64,000 bases of DNA from Aplectana chamaeleonis (GCA_029168955.1 JAPDOI010000063.1:1922001-1986000); one strand, 5' to 3'. Shown: positions 1 to 11,990, counted from the stretch's first letter. The notes: a model not told the origin generated them from the letters alone. A program made the numbers and translations.

Positions 1-94
1 ATTTTCGGATGTTTTTTGCCGTAACTGCAGTTCAACGTCGCAGTGCACGTTAAGGTATGTTTACACAAGGTGCTGAGTTGATCGCAAAACGCTT

Positions 95-166
95 GGCTCC
101 GGGCGAGATTGAACCAGCATATTCCCTTTCCGGGGGAGCGCCTTATCGCACTGCACCACCGAAGCC
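95..166 (-). other. tRNA-like sequence in the left half of the inverted satellite
   Basis: This is the reverse-complement twin of 604-675. Read on the minus strand, a 7-bp acceptor-like pairing closes the segment (GGCTTCG with CGGAGCC). TGGTGCAGTGC resembles an internal pol III box A and GGTTCAATCTC resembles a box B. The T-stem and anticodon stem pair poorly, so this is more likely a degenerate tRNA or tRNA-derived repeat than a functional tRNA. Confidence 0.4.
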
Positions 167-603
167 CCAGCGCCGCTCTCACTCAACTGCTCGGTAAATC
201 TTCACCGAAGCAATCATCCTTTCACCCGCATAACGGGATGAAACAGGAATACCGTCAGAGACTATCTAGCAGTCGTAGACCTGTCAAGATGATGCCCTAG
301 TTAAGTCTTACACGATTTTCGGATGTTTTTTGCCGTAACTGCAGTTCAACGTCCCGGAGCCAAGCGTTTTGCGATCAACTCAGCACCTTGTGTAAACATA
401 CCTTAACGTGCACTGCGACGTTGAACTGCAGTTACGGCAAAAAACATCCGAAAATCGTGTAAGACTTAACTAGGGCATCATCTTGACAGGTCTACGACTG
501 TTAGATAGTCTCTGACGGTATTCCTGTCTCATCCCGTTATGCGGGTGAAAGGATGATTGCTTCGGTGAAGATTTACCGAGCAGTTGAGTGAGAGCGGCGC
601 TGG

Positions 604-675
604 GGCTTCGGTGGTGCAGTGCGATAAGGCGCTCCCCCGGAAAGGGAATATGCTGGTTCAATCTCGCCCGGAGCC
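604..675 (+). other. tRNA-like sequence in the right half of the inverted satellite
   Basis: The 72-nt segment starts GGCTTCG and ends CGGAGCC, which can pair over seven bases with one G-U. A four-pair D-stem (GTGC/GCGC) and a TTCAATC T-loop follow the tRNA layout. A TTTT run, a possible pol III stop, lies a few bases downstream at 680-683. The anticodon stem is imperfect and the T-stem has mismatches, so I cannot assign an anticodon. tRNA-derived SINE or satellite is the likeliest reading. Confidence 0.4.
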
Positions 676-711
676 AAGCGTTTTGCGATCAACTCAGCAC
701 CTTGTGTAAAC

Positions 712-1549
712 AGAATTAACTGTGTTAAAACAGTGTAAATTGAACCAGAGCAGGCCCAGTATGGTCTTCGATGCTTTGTGGGCGGGCAGTTGGAAAATGT
801 GGGCGGGCAGTCGGCAAATGGGGGCGGGCAGTTGGCAAATGTGAATCGCTGTTAATTAAGATACTAGGACAAAATTCAGTACCAGGAGATTATTTTGAGA
901 CCTTTGATTTTGTTGAATGGCACTAGCGGGATTTTTTTTTGGCGGCTTGAAAGTTACGGGAATGGGCGTGGCCTATTTTGGGTACGAAAAAAAAGTAGCT
1001 CAACTTTTATGTCACACGTATCCGCAGTTTGCACCCAATTAGTCCTCGAAAATGCGGTTTTAATTTAGATACCTTTGTCGCTGTAGGACTGTGTAGAATT
1101 GGATTTGGGCTAGGCCACGTCTACTTTTGTGCCTATCAGTTCATGATGGGCAATAGCAGTGTCTCCAGCCTAAACTCTACAGAAAATCAAGGTTCTTTTC
1201 TGTTGAAATACCGAAATATAAGGCGGTATTTCCCCCCTTCCCCCCCCCCAAAAAAAAACGAGAATTTCCTGCCTTTGTCGTTTCACATTTGTGGGCGGGC
1301 AGTCGACAAATGTGGGCGGTCAGTCGACAAATTTCAACTGATTCGATATAAACAGTTTCAAGTTCAGGTGTCAATTTTAAGGGGGTACTAGTTGAGTGTG
1401 ACGGGTTGTATGGTGAGTTTATTTGGCTGCTTAAGGATACGAAAATGGGCGTGGCCAAATTTTGAAAGGGAAAAAAGCTTGTCATTGCTTGTGCTATATG
1501 TGCAGCTCAGACCTAGAAACATGGAGTCTTGGTCAGGTAAAGTCTCTCT
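712..1549. other. non-coding stretch with GTGGGCGGGCAGT repeats
   Basis: No supported gene. Three close copies of a GTGGGCGGGCAGTYGGCAAAT-like unit lie at about 777-842. Two more, with CGACAAAT, lie at about 1291-1332. The rest is AT-rich intron-like sequence with a C-run/A-run at 1241-1258. Confidence 0.6.
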
Positions 1550-1743
1550 GAATGAGAATGTCCACCCACGCGGTCGGCGTGCGTGTCGAGCGGCCGTCGC
1601 GATGGCACTTTTAAGACATGTAAATCGATTAGCATGATTTTAAGACGCACGCTGAATGATATCTCATTCATCTGTCCGCAGTCGTGGAAAGCTCGTCCGA
1701 AAATGTCTCCGCGCTGGGGTCGTGTGGGTGGACATTCTAATTC
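1550..1743. mobile_element. short MITE-like element with terminal inverted repeats
   Basis: The left end reads GAATGAGAATGTCCACCCAC. The right end is its near reverse complement (GTGGGTGGACATTCTAATTC). The interior has no coding capacity. The 194-bp length and inverted ends fit a non-autonomous DNA transposon. I could not settle a target-site duplication. Confidence 0.6.
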
Positions 1744-1916
1744 GGACGTACTTTTTTTTTGTCGATGTAGGGTGGTGTAAAATTTGAGATTTAGCATGCC
1801 TTGCCCACTTTTGTGCCCAGCGGTCAGAGGATGAAGTCAAGTTTTTTTCTTATTATGTTTAGGTTTCATTTCTTACATATAAAGAGAAAAAGAAAGGAAG
1901 TGTTGAAAATGGGTGT

Positions 1917-2440
1917 AGCTTCTTCTAACACACATATCAGCCTATTGTCGGCAATTACCGCGACGCGACCGCTCGCGTGCCGTCTGAGCTCCCATGTCTT
2001 GACTCCGTTGTCGACATACTTGTAGTATTTGAGAGCCACACGGCAAGAACAGTTACCTGCACCTTGAAATATAAATGGGGCTTTTGATCAGCGATTACCG
2101 CGACGCGACCGCTCGCATGCTGTCTGAGCTTCCAATCCTTAGCTCCATTTTCACCATATAGCAAAAATCTCAGCAAATGGTTTGAGGGCCCCGAGGTAGA
2201 AAAAATGCTTCTTTGAATATGTCGAAAAATGGGCGTGGCTTTTGGTTAGCGATTACCGCAACGCGATCGCTCGCGCGCAGTCTGGAAAACTCAATTTTGA
2301 CGCTGTTTTTGACATACGTGAAATATTTGAGTGTTTCATGGCAAAAAAAATCTATCTACGTTTTAAAACTTCTCCGAAAATGTACATGGCTTTTGGTGGA
2401 CGATTGCCGCGACGCGACCGCGCGCATGCGGCTAGGGGGT
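1917..2440. repeat. degenerate tandem repeat with a CGATTACCGCGACGCGACCGC core
   Basis: Four spaced copies of a CG-rich core, roughly GCGATTACCGCGACGCGACC followed by GCTCGCG, occur at about 1952, 2090, 2250 and 2400. The spacing is about 140-160 bp and each is followed by a more diverged AT-rich half-unit. A related core recurs at about 35008-35040 inside an intron of the zinc-finger gene. Confidence 0.65.
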
Positions 2441-2568
2441 CTGCCTCAGGGCTCAACCTCAATATCAGCTCTTGTTTTTTCTACTGAAAGAAAGAAAATC
2501 TGTTGTATCTAATGGAAGGTTTGTTAACGTAATGTTGTTCAGGGGACAAAAAACAAAAAATGGTTGTA

Positions 2569-2791
2569 CTCAGACGATTCTCGGCTCCGAGCCGGACCGA
2601 ACAGGACCCCCAACCACCTGTTCGGCTCATTCTCCTAATCTCCGGGCCACTGCTGTTGCTGTCCGGGCGAACTGGAGGAGACCGTACAGCAACAGCTGTG
2701 GCCCGGACAGCAACAGAAGCCGACCCACAGATTGTGATTGTGAGGGCGAGCCGAACTGTAATAGGCGAGTCGGGGCCGGGAATCGTTTGAG
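2569..2791. mobile_element. TA-flanked hairpin MITE, copy 1
   Basis: This 223-bp element starts CTCAGACGATTCTCGGC and ends with its near reverse complement (CCGGGAATCGTTTGAG). A TA lies directly on both sides (2567-2568 and 2792-2793), as for Tc1/mariner-type targets. A second inner palindrome is built from CTGCTGTTGCTGTCCGG and its complement. Related copies are at 13558, 38809 and 58528. Open frames here are shadows. Confidence 0.8.
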
Positions 2792-2793
2792 TA

Positions 2794-3519
2794 TAACTCT
2801 TCAATGTGGTAAATATCCTGTAGTTTGAATCGAAATTTTAGGACTGAATAACCTCGAACCGACGATTAAATTTGAAAATTAGTGAAAATGAAAATTCTTC
2901 AAAAATCACCTATTGAATTAAAAAAATTTTGAATACATGTTGAATTTACTAAGTTTTGTTGGAATCTGATCAAATTTTCCAGAAGTTGACTTTAACGCCG
3001 GCCGGTTTTTGAGTGTATTTTTAGAAAAATTGAATTCGATTACTTCATTTTCCGGTTAGGGTGAAACTTGTTAGGAGCACTGACGAGGGTGGCTGTGTGT
3101 CTGGCCCTACTCTGTGTGTATACACTTGGATACATATACGTGTGTGTGTGTATGTCCATGTGTTGTTAAATGGACGACGTCCTAATGCATTAGTCGATTT
3201 TTGTTTGAACATACATAGGCGGGCGTACGTACGAACATCGTGATCAGTTTCTGGTGTTTTTGTGTCCCGAATTCATGTGCCGTCTCAAGTTTTTAATTGA
3301 CTGATGTTATCCTCGTGACTCGCACATTTCATTTCAATCCCGTTGTGTTGGGGTGAACAGGTGTTGGTTGGATGAATTGATGTGCTAATCTGGTGTAATA
3401 CGAGGAATCTGAGGATTTTTCAAGTGTTTTTGTGGACTTTAAGATTGAATGAGACTGGTGTTTGGCGTTCTCCGGCTCTCAAATTGAAGTTTTCTAAGGG
3501 TTTCAGCTGTTAGGAGGAG
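2794..3519. other. non-coding stretch, nothing recognised
   Basis: AT-rich sequence with a short GT-rich run at about 3138-3153. I see no splice-bounded exon, RNA gene or transposon end. Confidence 0.5.
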
Positions 3520-5040
3520 AGTTCGAGGGGATTTCGCCGATTATCCGCGGGGATTCTCTGAATATTTAATTGAGAAGTCATGATTATAGAGATCTAGGAG
3601 GAAAGAAGGTTCGTAGAAGATCCAGGAAGACATTGTGGAGGTTTGGTTTTGTTGGCGATTTCGTATAGCCCTGAAGTGATCTCTATAAATTTTCTCGCAA
3701 ATTTTGCTGAGTTTCGTCACAATACATGGCTAATGAGGCAATTTCGAGGAAAATCTGCGGCGATTTCGAGGAGATTTTTCTCAATTTTTCGGGTTTCTGA
3801 ATTTGCCCTGATATTCGGTATATATTCTGCCGAGTCATAGTGGATCAGAGAGAGTTCGAGGAGATTCTTCGGAGAATTCGCGGAGATTTATATGTTTCGC
3901 AAATTTCACCAATTCTTCAGTCACCTTGAATACTTTGCGGAGATACCGCGGCAACTTCCAGCTGATATTTCACGAAAGTTTCAAAAGGAATTCAGGGATT
4001 TTCGGAAAATTAGAGGTTTTGAGGAGATTCTGCGGGGAAATCGCGGAGGCTTTCAGAGGATTCCGTTAACTTCTCAGGGGACAAGGATCTTTTTATCGAG
4101 AAGTTTCCGAGGGATTTTTTGGGAGATTTGGCGGAGATTCCTCGGGGGGTTCGGAGATTGTGGAGATATCATGCACGCAGATGATCACTTCAACATGTTT
4201 GGTGGAGATTGCCTAAGTTATACTGATTCCGAGGAGAATTCGCGGGGATTTCCCGGAAGTTCCGAAGTTTTAGAATGGCAGCTCATGCTCTACTGCTCGA
4301 AATGTTACGCGTAAGTTTTCCGAAGGTTTCGAGGAAATGTTTCGTAGGTTCCGTTGATGTAGTGACCGGTTAAAGAGTCTTGTGGAAAGATTTCCTGAAG
4401 TGTGGAAATTTTGAGGAGATTTCGCGGAGATTTCTCGGAAATCTCCAGTAATTTCAAGATGTACGAGGTCGCGGAGTTTTCGTGCAGCGACCACTCTGCA
4501 TTCTCGGCGGAGACTACCTAGAGGTAACTGATTTTGAGGCGATATCGCGGAGACTTCTCGGAAATTTTTCGGTGGTTTCGAGGCAGCGCGAATCCTGCTA
4601 ATGCTCCGCGCAATCGATTTATCTAACAAAGATTTCCTGCAGCATAGGGATTTCAGTTTTTGCTGAGGTTTTTTTTTGAAGAAGAATTCCCGGAGGTTTG
4701 TTCCGGGATCACTCGTTTTATTCCGTGGAGATTTCGCGGCGACTTCCCGGCGCTTTCGAGGTCGCGGAAATTTCGCTCACGCACCGATCACTCAATACGT
4801 TTGGCGGAGGGCATCTGGAGCATAGATATTCTAGGGGATTTTTCGCGGAGATTTCATGGAGGTTCCAAGGCTTCAGGAGGTTTTTATTGGTATTCCAGCC
4901 ACTGGAAATGCATTTTTCCAGAGTATTGGGATTTCGAGGGATTTTAGCCTAGAACTGTCAATTCAAAGATTTGTGGCGGCAATATCGCGGAAATTTCGCG
5001 GATATTCCCCGTAGTTTTCGGGGACCTCATAAGAGTCAAG
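3520..5040. repeat. degenerate minisatellite of GGAGATTTCGCGGAGATT-type units
   Basis: Many diverged copies of a purine-rich unit resembling TTCGAGGAGATTTCGCGGAGA run through about 1.5 kb. They are interspersed with a longer unit around CGACCACTC or GATCACTTCAACATGTTTGG, at about 4183, 4487 and 4785. The composition closely resembles the array at 30770-31970 in a later intron. Long open frames in this stretch follow the repeat period and have no protein signature. Confidence 0.7.
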
Positions 5041-6158
5041 GCGGTTGCACTGAGTGAAATAGCTGTTTCGTCAGAGGTGATTAGCCTGATAAGGAATTCA
5101 AAGTGTTCTTCTTTTTCGGTGACGCTCCCATTTCATTGTAGGGGCTTAGATTTTAAGTAGGAATGCACTCTGTAAGTCTGAAACTGATAACGGCTCTAAG
5201 CCTATTACATGGCATTAAAATATGGTTCTATTGTGGGGTTTGGCCATTGGGTGGGTAGAGAGTATCGTTTTTTTCTGGCTCATTCCTTGTGACGAATTGA
5301 TTGATTAGTTTGAAGTTTTGGTTTGTGAAAATGGTCTAAACCGTAACTGGGATTGAGAAATGTGTAACTGGTGTAAAAATGCCATTGATTTGGTGAGGTG
5401 GGAAACAATTGAAATTGCATTCCAGCGAGAAGAAAAGGAGAAAAAAATGCGAAAAAAAACTGGAAACGGCAGCAGGGACACGGTTTGGGGTAGCGCCGCT
5501 GGTTAGTGTGTTTGATAAGGTCGAGACGGCCTGCAAGTGAGTGAGTGATTTCTTGTGGCCGTGGTTCACTCTCTGTTCTATTCTTCTTTTGGGTGTAGTT
5601 AATGTCAGGGATAAGGTTTTTGGTTTTATGGTTAAGGTTTTGAGAGAAATTTCGCTATAATAATTTATGGATTTTTTTTGTAGAAATTTTTATTTTTTTC
5701 TGTTTGGGCTCGAAACATGTGATTCTGTGGGAGAAATCAATTTCGGTGTGGGGTCAGGTGATTTGTGAGAAAAAAGCTCAAAAATTCCTGGGCTAATTTA
5801 ATGTGGGGGTTTTTCTATGGGTTTATCGTCTCTACTTTGCTGATGCACTTTATTCGTCACACAGCTTGTTGAATGTCGTCGTTGCGTTCTGATAAGGGGA
5901 GGAATCGTGATAGGGAATTATGTGTGTGCTAACCGATTTCGTTTTAAAAAATTTGAAGAAAAAAGTTATTTTTGTTTGTGTTTCGCTTTTTTTAAATTTG
6001 AGGGCCTCAGGTTGGGTGTAGGTTATTTGAGAAGAAGGTGTTTCAAGTGAATGTGGGTCAAGGAAAATTGATCATTGATCGAAATTTTCTGAAAATTTTC
6101 CAGTTTTTTGTGGCGCAGTGAATGCTGAGGAAAATATGAAAAAAATTAAAGTTAGGGT
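5041..6158. other. non-coding stretch, nothing recognised
   Basis: AT-rich intron-like sequence on both strands. I found no conserved protein segment, RNA or repeat array. Confidence 0.5.
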
Positions 6159-6209
6159 TCATTCATTCATTCATTCATTCATTCATTCATCCATTCATTC
6201 TTTCATTCA
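6159..6209. repeat. (ATTC)n microsatellite
   Basis: About twelve ATTC units with a few substitutions. It marks the left edge of the long polypyrimidine tract. Confidence 0.9.
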
Positions 6210-7420
6210 CTCTATTTTTACAGACTTCCCCGATTTCTTGCCCTCATTATCATCTGCCGTCTCTTTTCGTCCATTGCTTTCCTCTTTTCCTTTCTCTTTT
6301 CCCTCCTCTCTCCTCTCCCTAGTTCACACTCTATGTTACGTATCTGTATCCTTCTTCTCTTTCCCTGTCTTTTTGCCTTTATCTCCCTCTTTGCATCAGT
6401 GTTTTTCTAGTCCCTCCTGCTCTATGCCTTTCATCTTCCTTTCTCTTCAGTTGTTTTCTGTTTTTCCTTTTCCTTGCCTAATCCGTTACACCTCTTTATC
6501 TTTTTGATTCATTTTTCACTTCGCCTCGTCTCTTTTACTAGCTTTCTACCAATCGCTCGCCTTCTCTATATCTTTCTTGGTTTACCCTCTCCTCTCTGTC
6601 TTTTCTTCTTCCTCTTTCTCTATCTCTTCTTTTTTCGTCCTCGCCTTGAATGTTCATTTTTCTTTTATTTCTCACTCTTTTTTCTTCATCTTTTGATATC
6701 TATTTCACTTTTTCTCTTCCTCTTCGTCTTTACTTTCACCTTAGTTCATCAGATTTATTTTCCTTGTTTAATCTGCCCTTCAGATTTTACTCATTTCTTA
6801 AATTGCTATTTTTCTCGCTCTCCTCTTTCTTTTTCTCCCTCTCTCCTTCATTTTTTCATCATTCCGTTTTTCTTTTTCCTCTTCTAGTCGTTTTTCTCTT
6901 CCTTCTCTGCCATTTCTCTCCTTTTCCTTTTTCAGCATTTTCTTTTTCTTCTCGTCTAGTCGGCTTCACTGCCGTTCTGTGTACTTTTTTCTTTCCGCTT
7001 CTTTTTTCCTTTTTCACTTTTCTTCTGCGCACATGTTTCACGCTTAGTGTCACATGGTCCCTCTCTCCATCATACTCTCAACCCTGTCTCGTTTTCTATC
7101 ATTTTCCTGATCTTTGCCTTCCTCTCCTCCTTTTGTTTCTCTTTTCCTTTTCCTCTTCCTTTTTCTTTCTCTATTCTCTGTCCTCCTTGTTGTTGTTAGC
7201 TAGCTTTTTTACCTGCTTTTATCTATCTACTTCTTCTTCCTATTTAACTCTTTCTGTCATATTCTGTCTCCCGCTTTGTGATTAGCTTGCCTTCTTACTT
7301 TTTATTCTTATTCTATTTCCTGCATTACTTTCATGTATCCCATTCTCTTCTCGCTGACTTCTCGACTTTAATCACCTGCAAATGTTTCATTCTGCTTTAT
7401 TTTTTTTATTTAAGAAAAAA
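6210..7420 (+). repeat. 1.2-kb polypyrimidine tract
   Basis: The plus strand is dominated by C and T (CTTTCTCTTTTCC-type sequence) for about 1.2 kb with few purines. It has no fixed repeat unit. The long Phe/Leu/Ser-rich open frames here are a consequence of the composition and are not genes. If transcribed with the downstream gene it would be a very long pyrimidine-rich intronic tract. Confidence 0.8.
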
Positions 7421-9910
7421 TGGTTTTTCATATTTCTAGGAAATGGCAAGAAAAGGTTTCATACCTTCAGATCAATATTTTGATTATTTGTCTGACGGAT
7501 ATTTATTGAATTTGTCTTGGTTAGGTGATCGACTTAGTATACCGATCGAATGGAGTTTGGTCCGAACTTCTGATTTTATTGTTTGGACGTTATCGATACT
7601 TTTGAAAATCTGATGATTCTGTACGCTAACTCGTGGTTAACTCATTCCACATCGGAGTCTTTGTTTGCGTTGTTGGGTTAGCCCTCGACTTGAATCCGCA
7701 ATTATCTCTATATGACTATCGATTTATGTCGTCAGATGGCTCTGTCCAGTCAGTCAGTCAGGGCTGAATAGTTTTTCGACTAATATCCCCAAGTGTAGTG
7801 CAGTTATAGCGAAATTTGTGCCTCAGAGATTGGCGCGTTGGGGGGGGGGCGGCCCTAATTGTGTCTGCAGGATACGGTATCGATGCGCCAGTAGCGAATT
7901 TCGCATAGCGCGAGAGAAAGCAGAGAACGCGCGGCGGCTATAGGTGTGAATGGGTTTAGAACTCAAGAGACTAAGACTATATCTATAAGGGGGGGGGCGG
8001 AGTCCGACTCGTCAAAAGAGTTCCTCTGGCGATCATAAAGGTTTTATGGTATCTCCCCCCCTGTTTTTGGGGTTGGGCGCATTAATCCACACTTTCACTG
8101 GGCGTAAATTGTAGGTAGCGTTGGATTTGGTCTGTTTTGTGTGTTGTATGTGTTTAGTGTTTCGATTTTGTCTCTTGATGTCTATTGTGTTTTTTTTTCC
8201 TGGACGTTAATCTATTGGTTTTCGATGGGGATTGCGGTAGTCATACGCTGGGGATTGATTAGTAGTGGGATTTCAGGCGTTTTTGATTAGTATTTAAGAA
8301 CGTATTTTTTACATTGTTTAAGTATTGTATTCATTTGGGAATCTTATTTATTCAGTATGTTGAATATTTTACTTGAAAAAAATTGATTTGTCAATCGTTT
8401 GGGAAATTTATTTCAAAGGTATGTGAAAATGCGAGTTTTTCTTTGAAAAGTCGAATAATTAATTATGCATATCTATAGTTTTTGAATGAATCTTTTTTTT
8501 GAATATGATATTTTCAAATGTTCAGAGGGAACTTTTTTTTTGCGAATCTGGTGTTTTTGAAATTTTGGAATGAATAATTTTTTTCCAATATTTTTGAAAT
8601 TCCGAATGGATGATTTTTGTTACGATTGTGGTGGTTTTGAAATTCAACAGGAGTTACTTTTTTTTAGACCCCGGTTCGTTTTAATGTTAAGTTCTCACGA
8701 TAAAAAAATTACAATTTTTAATATTAATAAATTTTTTCCATACAATCTCTTTGTTTCCGTTGACAAAAATTATTTTTTGTCAGCCAATGGTCGAATAGAG
8801 TCGCTTAAAACTGGCTGCATATTTGGAAACCTATTAATTCGAATTTCTTAAAATAAATGTTTTTGCGCCTCGTTAGGAAAAAATCGAATATCCTTAGATT
8901 TTCCTTTTGAAATGTCGATTGATTATTTCACTGTAAAATCGAATAGAGAATATTTCATTTCCTATTTGTTCGAATTAACGTCTTTGTTCATTTATTCATT
9001 CAGTCGAAAAATAAACAAAAACAAACGAACATCCGTTCATCATTTTCGCCGAAGGATCGTATTCGAAAAACATTCACGTAGTTTTTGATTATTGAAAATT
9101 ATTAATTTGGATTTTTTCTGAAAAGCTGGGTCGAAAAAAAAGTTCGCTTTGAGATCCTACATAATTAAAAAAAATTCCCAATTATTGAATAATTTTGAAA
9201 TTTGTATTCGGAAACATTGTTTTTCCATTTTTTATTTGGAAAAAAAATCCGAGAGCATTCTTTTACATTTGGAAAAAAAGCTGATTCGAGCCGTTTTTGA
9301 AACTAATTATAATGAAAATGTTTTTTTTTTCAAATATTGAGATCATTGGTACTTTTAGTAGTCAATAATTACAAGAGCATTGTTGAAAAGTACGTATAGC
9401 TGTTTTGGAAAATGAAATATTTATACTACTATTGATCCAAATATTCAACTGAATCGAGTCGGAACATCTATTTCCAAATGTATTTATTTTCTGAGACAAA
9501 AACCTAGTAAAGCTTGAGTTGAAGATGGAACTATTCATGCGAAAATTCAAAAGTGGCTGTATCAAAAAAAAATTCAAAGTTTTCAGATTGAAGAAAAAAC
9601 TGAGTCATTTAAAATAAATTTTGAAAAAAAAACAGTGGAAGATTTCACTTACCACCTATTGCAGGATTTTTGAAAATAGTTAGCCGAAAAATTCCGTTTG
9701 TGAATTTTCTTTCATTCGAATTTTCTCCTCATGCAAATTTCCGATTTAAGGAGGTTAACCTAAATCAAAGCGTATGCTTTACGTAGTTCCAGAAAACTGC
9801 GAAAATCGCGGAAAAAATGATCTTCGTTGGGTTGTTGTAGCTTCTAGATGAGCTCCAGTACGCTGAATCACGGAACCAGATATGTGTAAACTTCGTCTAA
9901 ATTTTCAGCC
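7421..9910. other. non-coding AT-rich stretch
   Basis: No gene supported. G-runs occur at about 7840-7850 and 7989-7996, the latter followed by a C-run near 8056. From about 8300 to 9750 the sequence is AT-rich with many GAAATTTTGAA-like words, which give short meaningless frames. Confidence 0.5.
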
Positions 9911-10060
9911 GTGGGTGCCGTGAGAAGTGCCGTGGGTGCCGTGAGGAGCGGCGTGGGTGACTTGAGTGCCGTGAGGAGCGCCGTGGGTGTGGGGAGTATC
10001 GCCGTGGGCGCCGTGAGGAGCGCCATGTGTGCCGTGAGTGCCGTGAGGAGCGCGGCGGAA
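9911..10060. repeat. small GTGCCGTGAGGAGCGCCGTG minisatellite
   Basis: Roughly 20-21 bp units (GTGCCGTGAGGAGCGCCGTG) repeated with variations over 150 bp. This is the same unit family, on the opposite strand, as the CACGGCACTCACGGCAT arrays at 19355-20325 and 24650-27500. Confidence 0.85.
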
Positions 10061-11794
10061 ATATCTATATGTTCCAGGGATTTTCATGCTGGTAATACGC
10101 TAATCACGAATTGAGAGGCTATCTTCTCTCAAAGCAAATTATTATAGCTGGCAAAACTTGTTGGTGGGGTTAACCTAATCCTGCTCGACCAATCTAACCA
10201 AAGTTTTGGTCATGTCAAAAGTTGACCGAACCATGCCTCTACGTAATGATCGACCCGTAAAGTGTTGATTTGACGGATTTCGCGAACCGAAAGGTGTGGT
10301 AGTGGGCTGTTTCACCTCGAACAGCAGCAGCAGCATCCGAGTCGAATGGATTCAGGCACACGAACCGGCCGAAGAGCGCGAAAACAACCAGTTCGGACCG
10401 GTTCATCGTAATAACTGTGTGCTCTAGTGCCGTAATAGATATCCGGTAGACATATGTATGTTTTGTATTGGTGAGATGGTGGTGGTGGTAGGGGATGGTT
10501 CAATTATGATGATACTATTACATACTACTACTACTGCTGCTACGACCAACTGAACGATGAGATGAAGCCCGGTTTTGTTGAGTGGCGCGGTCGAGTTGAA
10601 GGGTTTTTCTAGGTGGCGTTTGTAGGCGGCTGTGGACAGTTATTTGTTCACAGTTTGGGCCTCTACATAGGCTGGGTTAGGGTAGGGTTAGGTGAGGGGT
10701 AAGGGTTTAGATACCTAAATATGTTTTTTTTTCAGTTCCAAATCAGGACATAAACTTGATTTTTTATAATTTTTTTCGGTATAGTTCAGTTTCACACTCT
10801 GAATTCCATTGGATTTCCAGACCCTCAAGGCTCGAACTTATCTCTGAATTTGTCCTGAATTTTAGAAAATTTTTATTGATGGAATTTATGAGAACATTTT
10901 ATTCCATTTCCCCATCAATTCATTTTTTTAATTTTCTATGGGTTTATCAAGCATTAAATCTCAGATGAATTTCAACTGATTTTAACAACACTTTAAGGAA
11001 AAAAAATCGATTAGTGGGTATGTTTAGATTAGCCATGAGTCAGCTTTTTACCTTTTCGGGATGTGGAGTCTCTCAACTTTCCAGTTATTCGATTTATTTA
11101 GAAATTTGAAATATTCGCTTTTCGTGGAAAATCCAAATATTCGACGATTCTGAATGTTGAATCTTTCCATTCTAGACTTTGAAAACTTTAAAAACGAAGT
11201 TTTTATTCGAATTTTCGTACTAGTTCCCAAGGATTCAGTCATAGGGAAGTTGATAATTTTTACATTGTAAAAAGAACATGGAAGGTGAAATTTAAAATTT
11301 GAAAAAAATGGCCAAATCCTAAAGAAACTGTTAATTTTTCATTTGTGTGAATTTTTATGATTTCAATGATTTTTTTAGCGTTTTCTGTTTTTCTGCGCTT
11401 ATTGGAATGTTAAAAATTTTCTTTAAGCGTTTTTCTACCCTTTTCTGTTTGAAATATTTGCAAAAATCAAATAATTTAATAAAAATAAGTTTATGTGCAT
11501 AACACAAAGGGAAGATAAGGTGACAGAGAACCGCATCCCATTTCAGTGCTATGCCAGGAAAAATTTGAAATTCAATGGCGAGTTCTAGTCAAAACTTCGA
11601 TTTTGAGACTTTCTGGTAAATAGGAGCGAAGACCACAGGTGGTCCCAGGAAACGCGCGAAAAATGCAGAAAAAACGGCCTTCTTTGAGTCAATTTAGCTC
11701 CACATTATGGAACCACAGAACCAGGAATGGTTGACCATCGTCCACATGTTTAGCCGCCGTCCACCTTTTTTTCACGGCGCGCCTCTGAAATCGA
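10061..11794. other. non-coding stretch with a G-rich run
   Basis: No exon found. A G-rich run, GGGTTAGGGTAGGGTTAGG, lies at about 10674-10692 and continues to about 10712; it resembles a potential quadruplex. Short CAG and triplet runs lie near 10320-10335 and 10475-10545. Confidence 0.5.
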
Positions 11795-11990
11795 CGTGAG
11801 TGCCGTGAGAAGCGCCGTGAATGACGTGAGGAGCGCCGTGAATGACGTGAAGAGCGCCGTGGATAGGGCTACCGTGGGGTGCCATGGGTGCTAAGAGGGG
11901 TGCCGTGAAGCACCGTGGATGCAGAGAGGTGTGCCGCGGAGCGCCGTGAAAAACACCATGGAGCGCCGTGAGTGCCGTGGAAACACTACA
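11795..11990. repeat. small GTGCCGTGAGGAGCGCCGTG-type minisatellite
   Basis: Degenerate units (GACGTGAGGAGCGCCGTGAAT and variants) over about 200 bp. It belongs to the same family as 9911-10060 and 16690-16870. All three short arrays are preceded by similar sequence containing ACCACAGAACCAGG-like and CCACATTT-like words, so the flank was duplicated together with the array. Confidence 0.8.

Larger units (their letters stand above)
1..711. repeat. 314-bp tandem unit with a head-to-head strand switch
   Basis: The first 39 bases recur at 315-352, so the left half is a direct tandem repeat with a period of 314 bp. From 353 onward the same unit continues in reverse complement, and its own internal repeat (353 onward and 667-711) again has a 314-bp period. 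The orientation therefore flips at about 352/353. The left edge is cut by the window start, and unrelated sequence begins after 711. The two halves differ by only a few bases. Short open frames of 63 codons, identical on opposite strands, are shadows of the inversion. Each full unit carries one tRNA-like segment, listed separately. Confidence 0.85.

Noticed and set aside
109..661. Two identical 63-codon frames on opposite strands
   Set aside because: Mirror images caused by the inverted 314-bp unit, not a conserved small protein.
3892..4314. 140-codon frame ending YCSKCYA before a GTAAGT, possibly the missing C-x2-C exon of the zinc-finger gene
   Set aside because: It lies in a degenerate purine-rich repeat, the exon would end in the wrong phase for 20741, and upstream residues look repeat-derived.
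6118..7285. Phe/Leu/Ser-rich frames up to 211 codons, resembling membrane proteins
   Set aside because: A product of the polypyrimidine tract; composition alone explains hydrophobicity and the lack of stops.
8570..8851. Frame containing DFCYDCG, another candidate for the missing half finger
   Set aside because: Surrounded by AT-rich noise with no acceptor, and the frame does not join the next exon.
10672..10712. Internal telomere repeat
   Set aside because: The GGGTTAGGGTAGGG words do not form regular TTAGGC units; kept only as a G-rich run.
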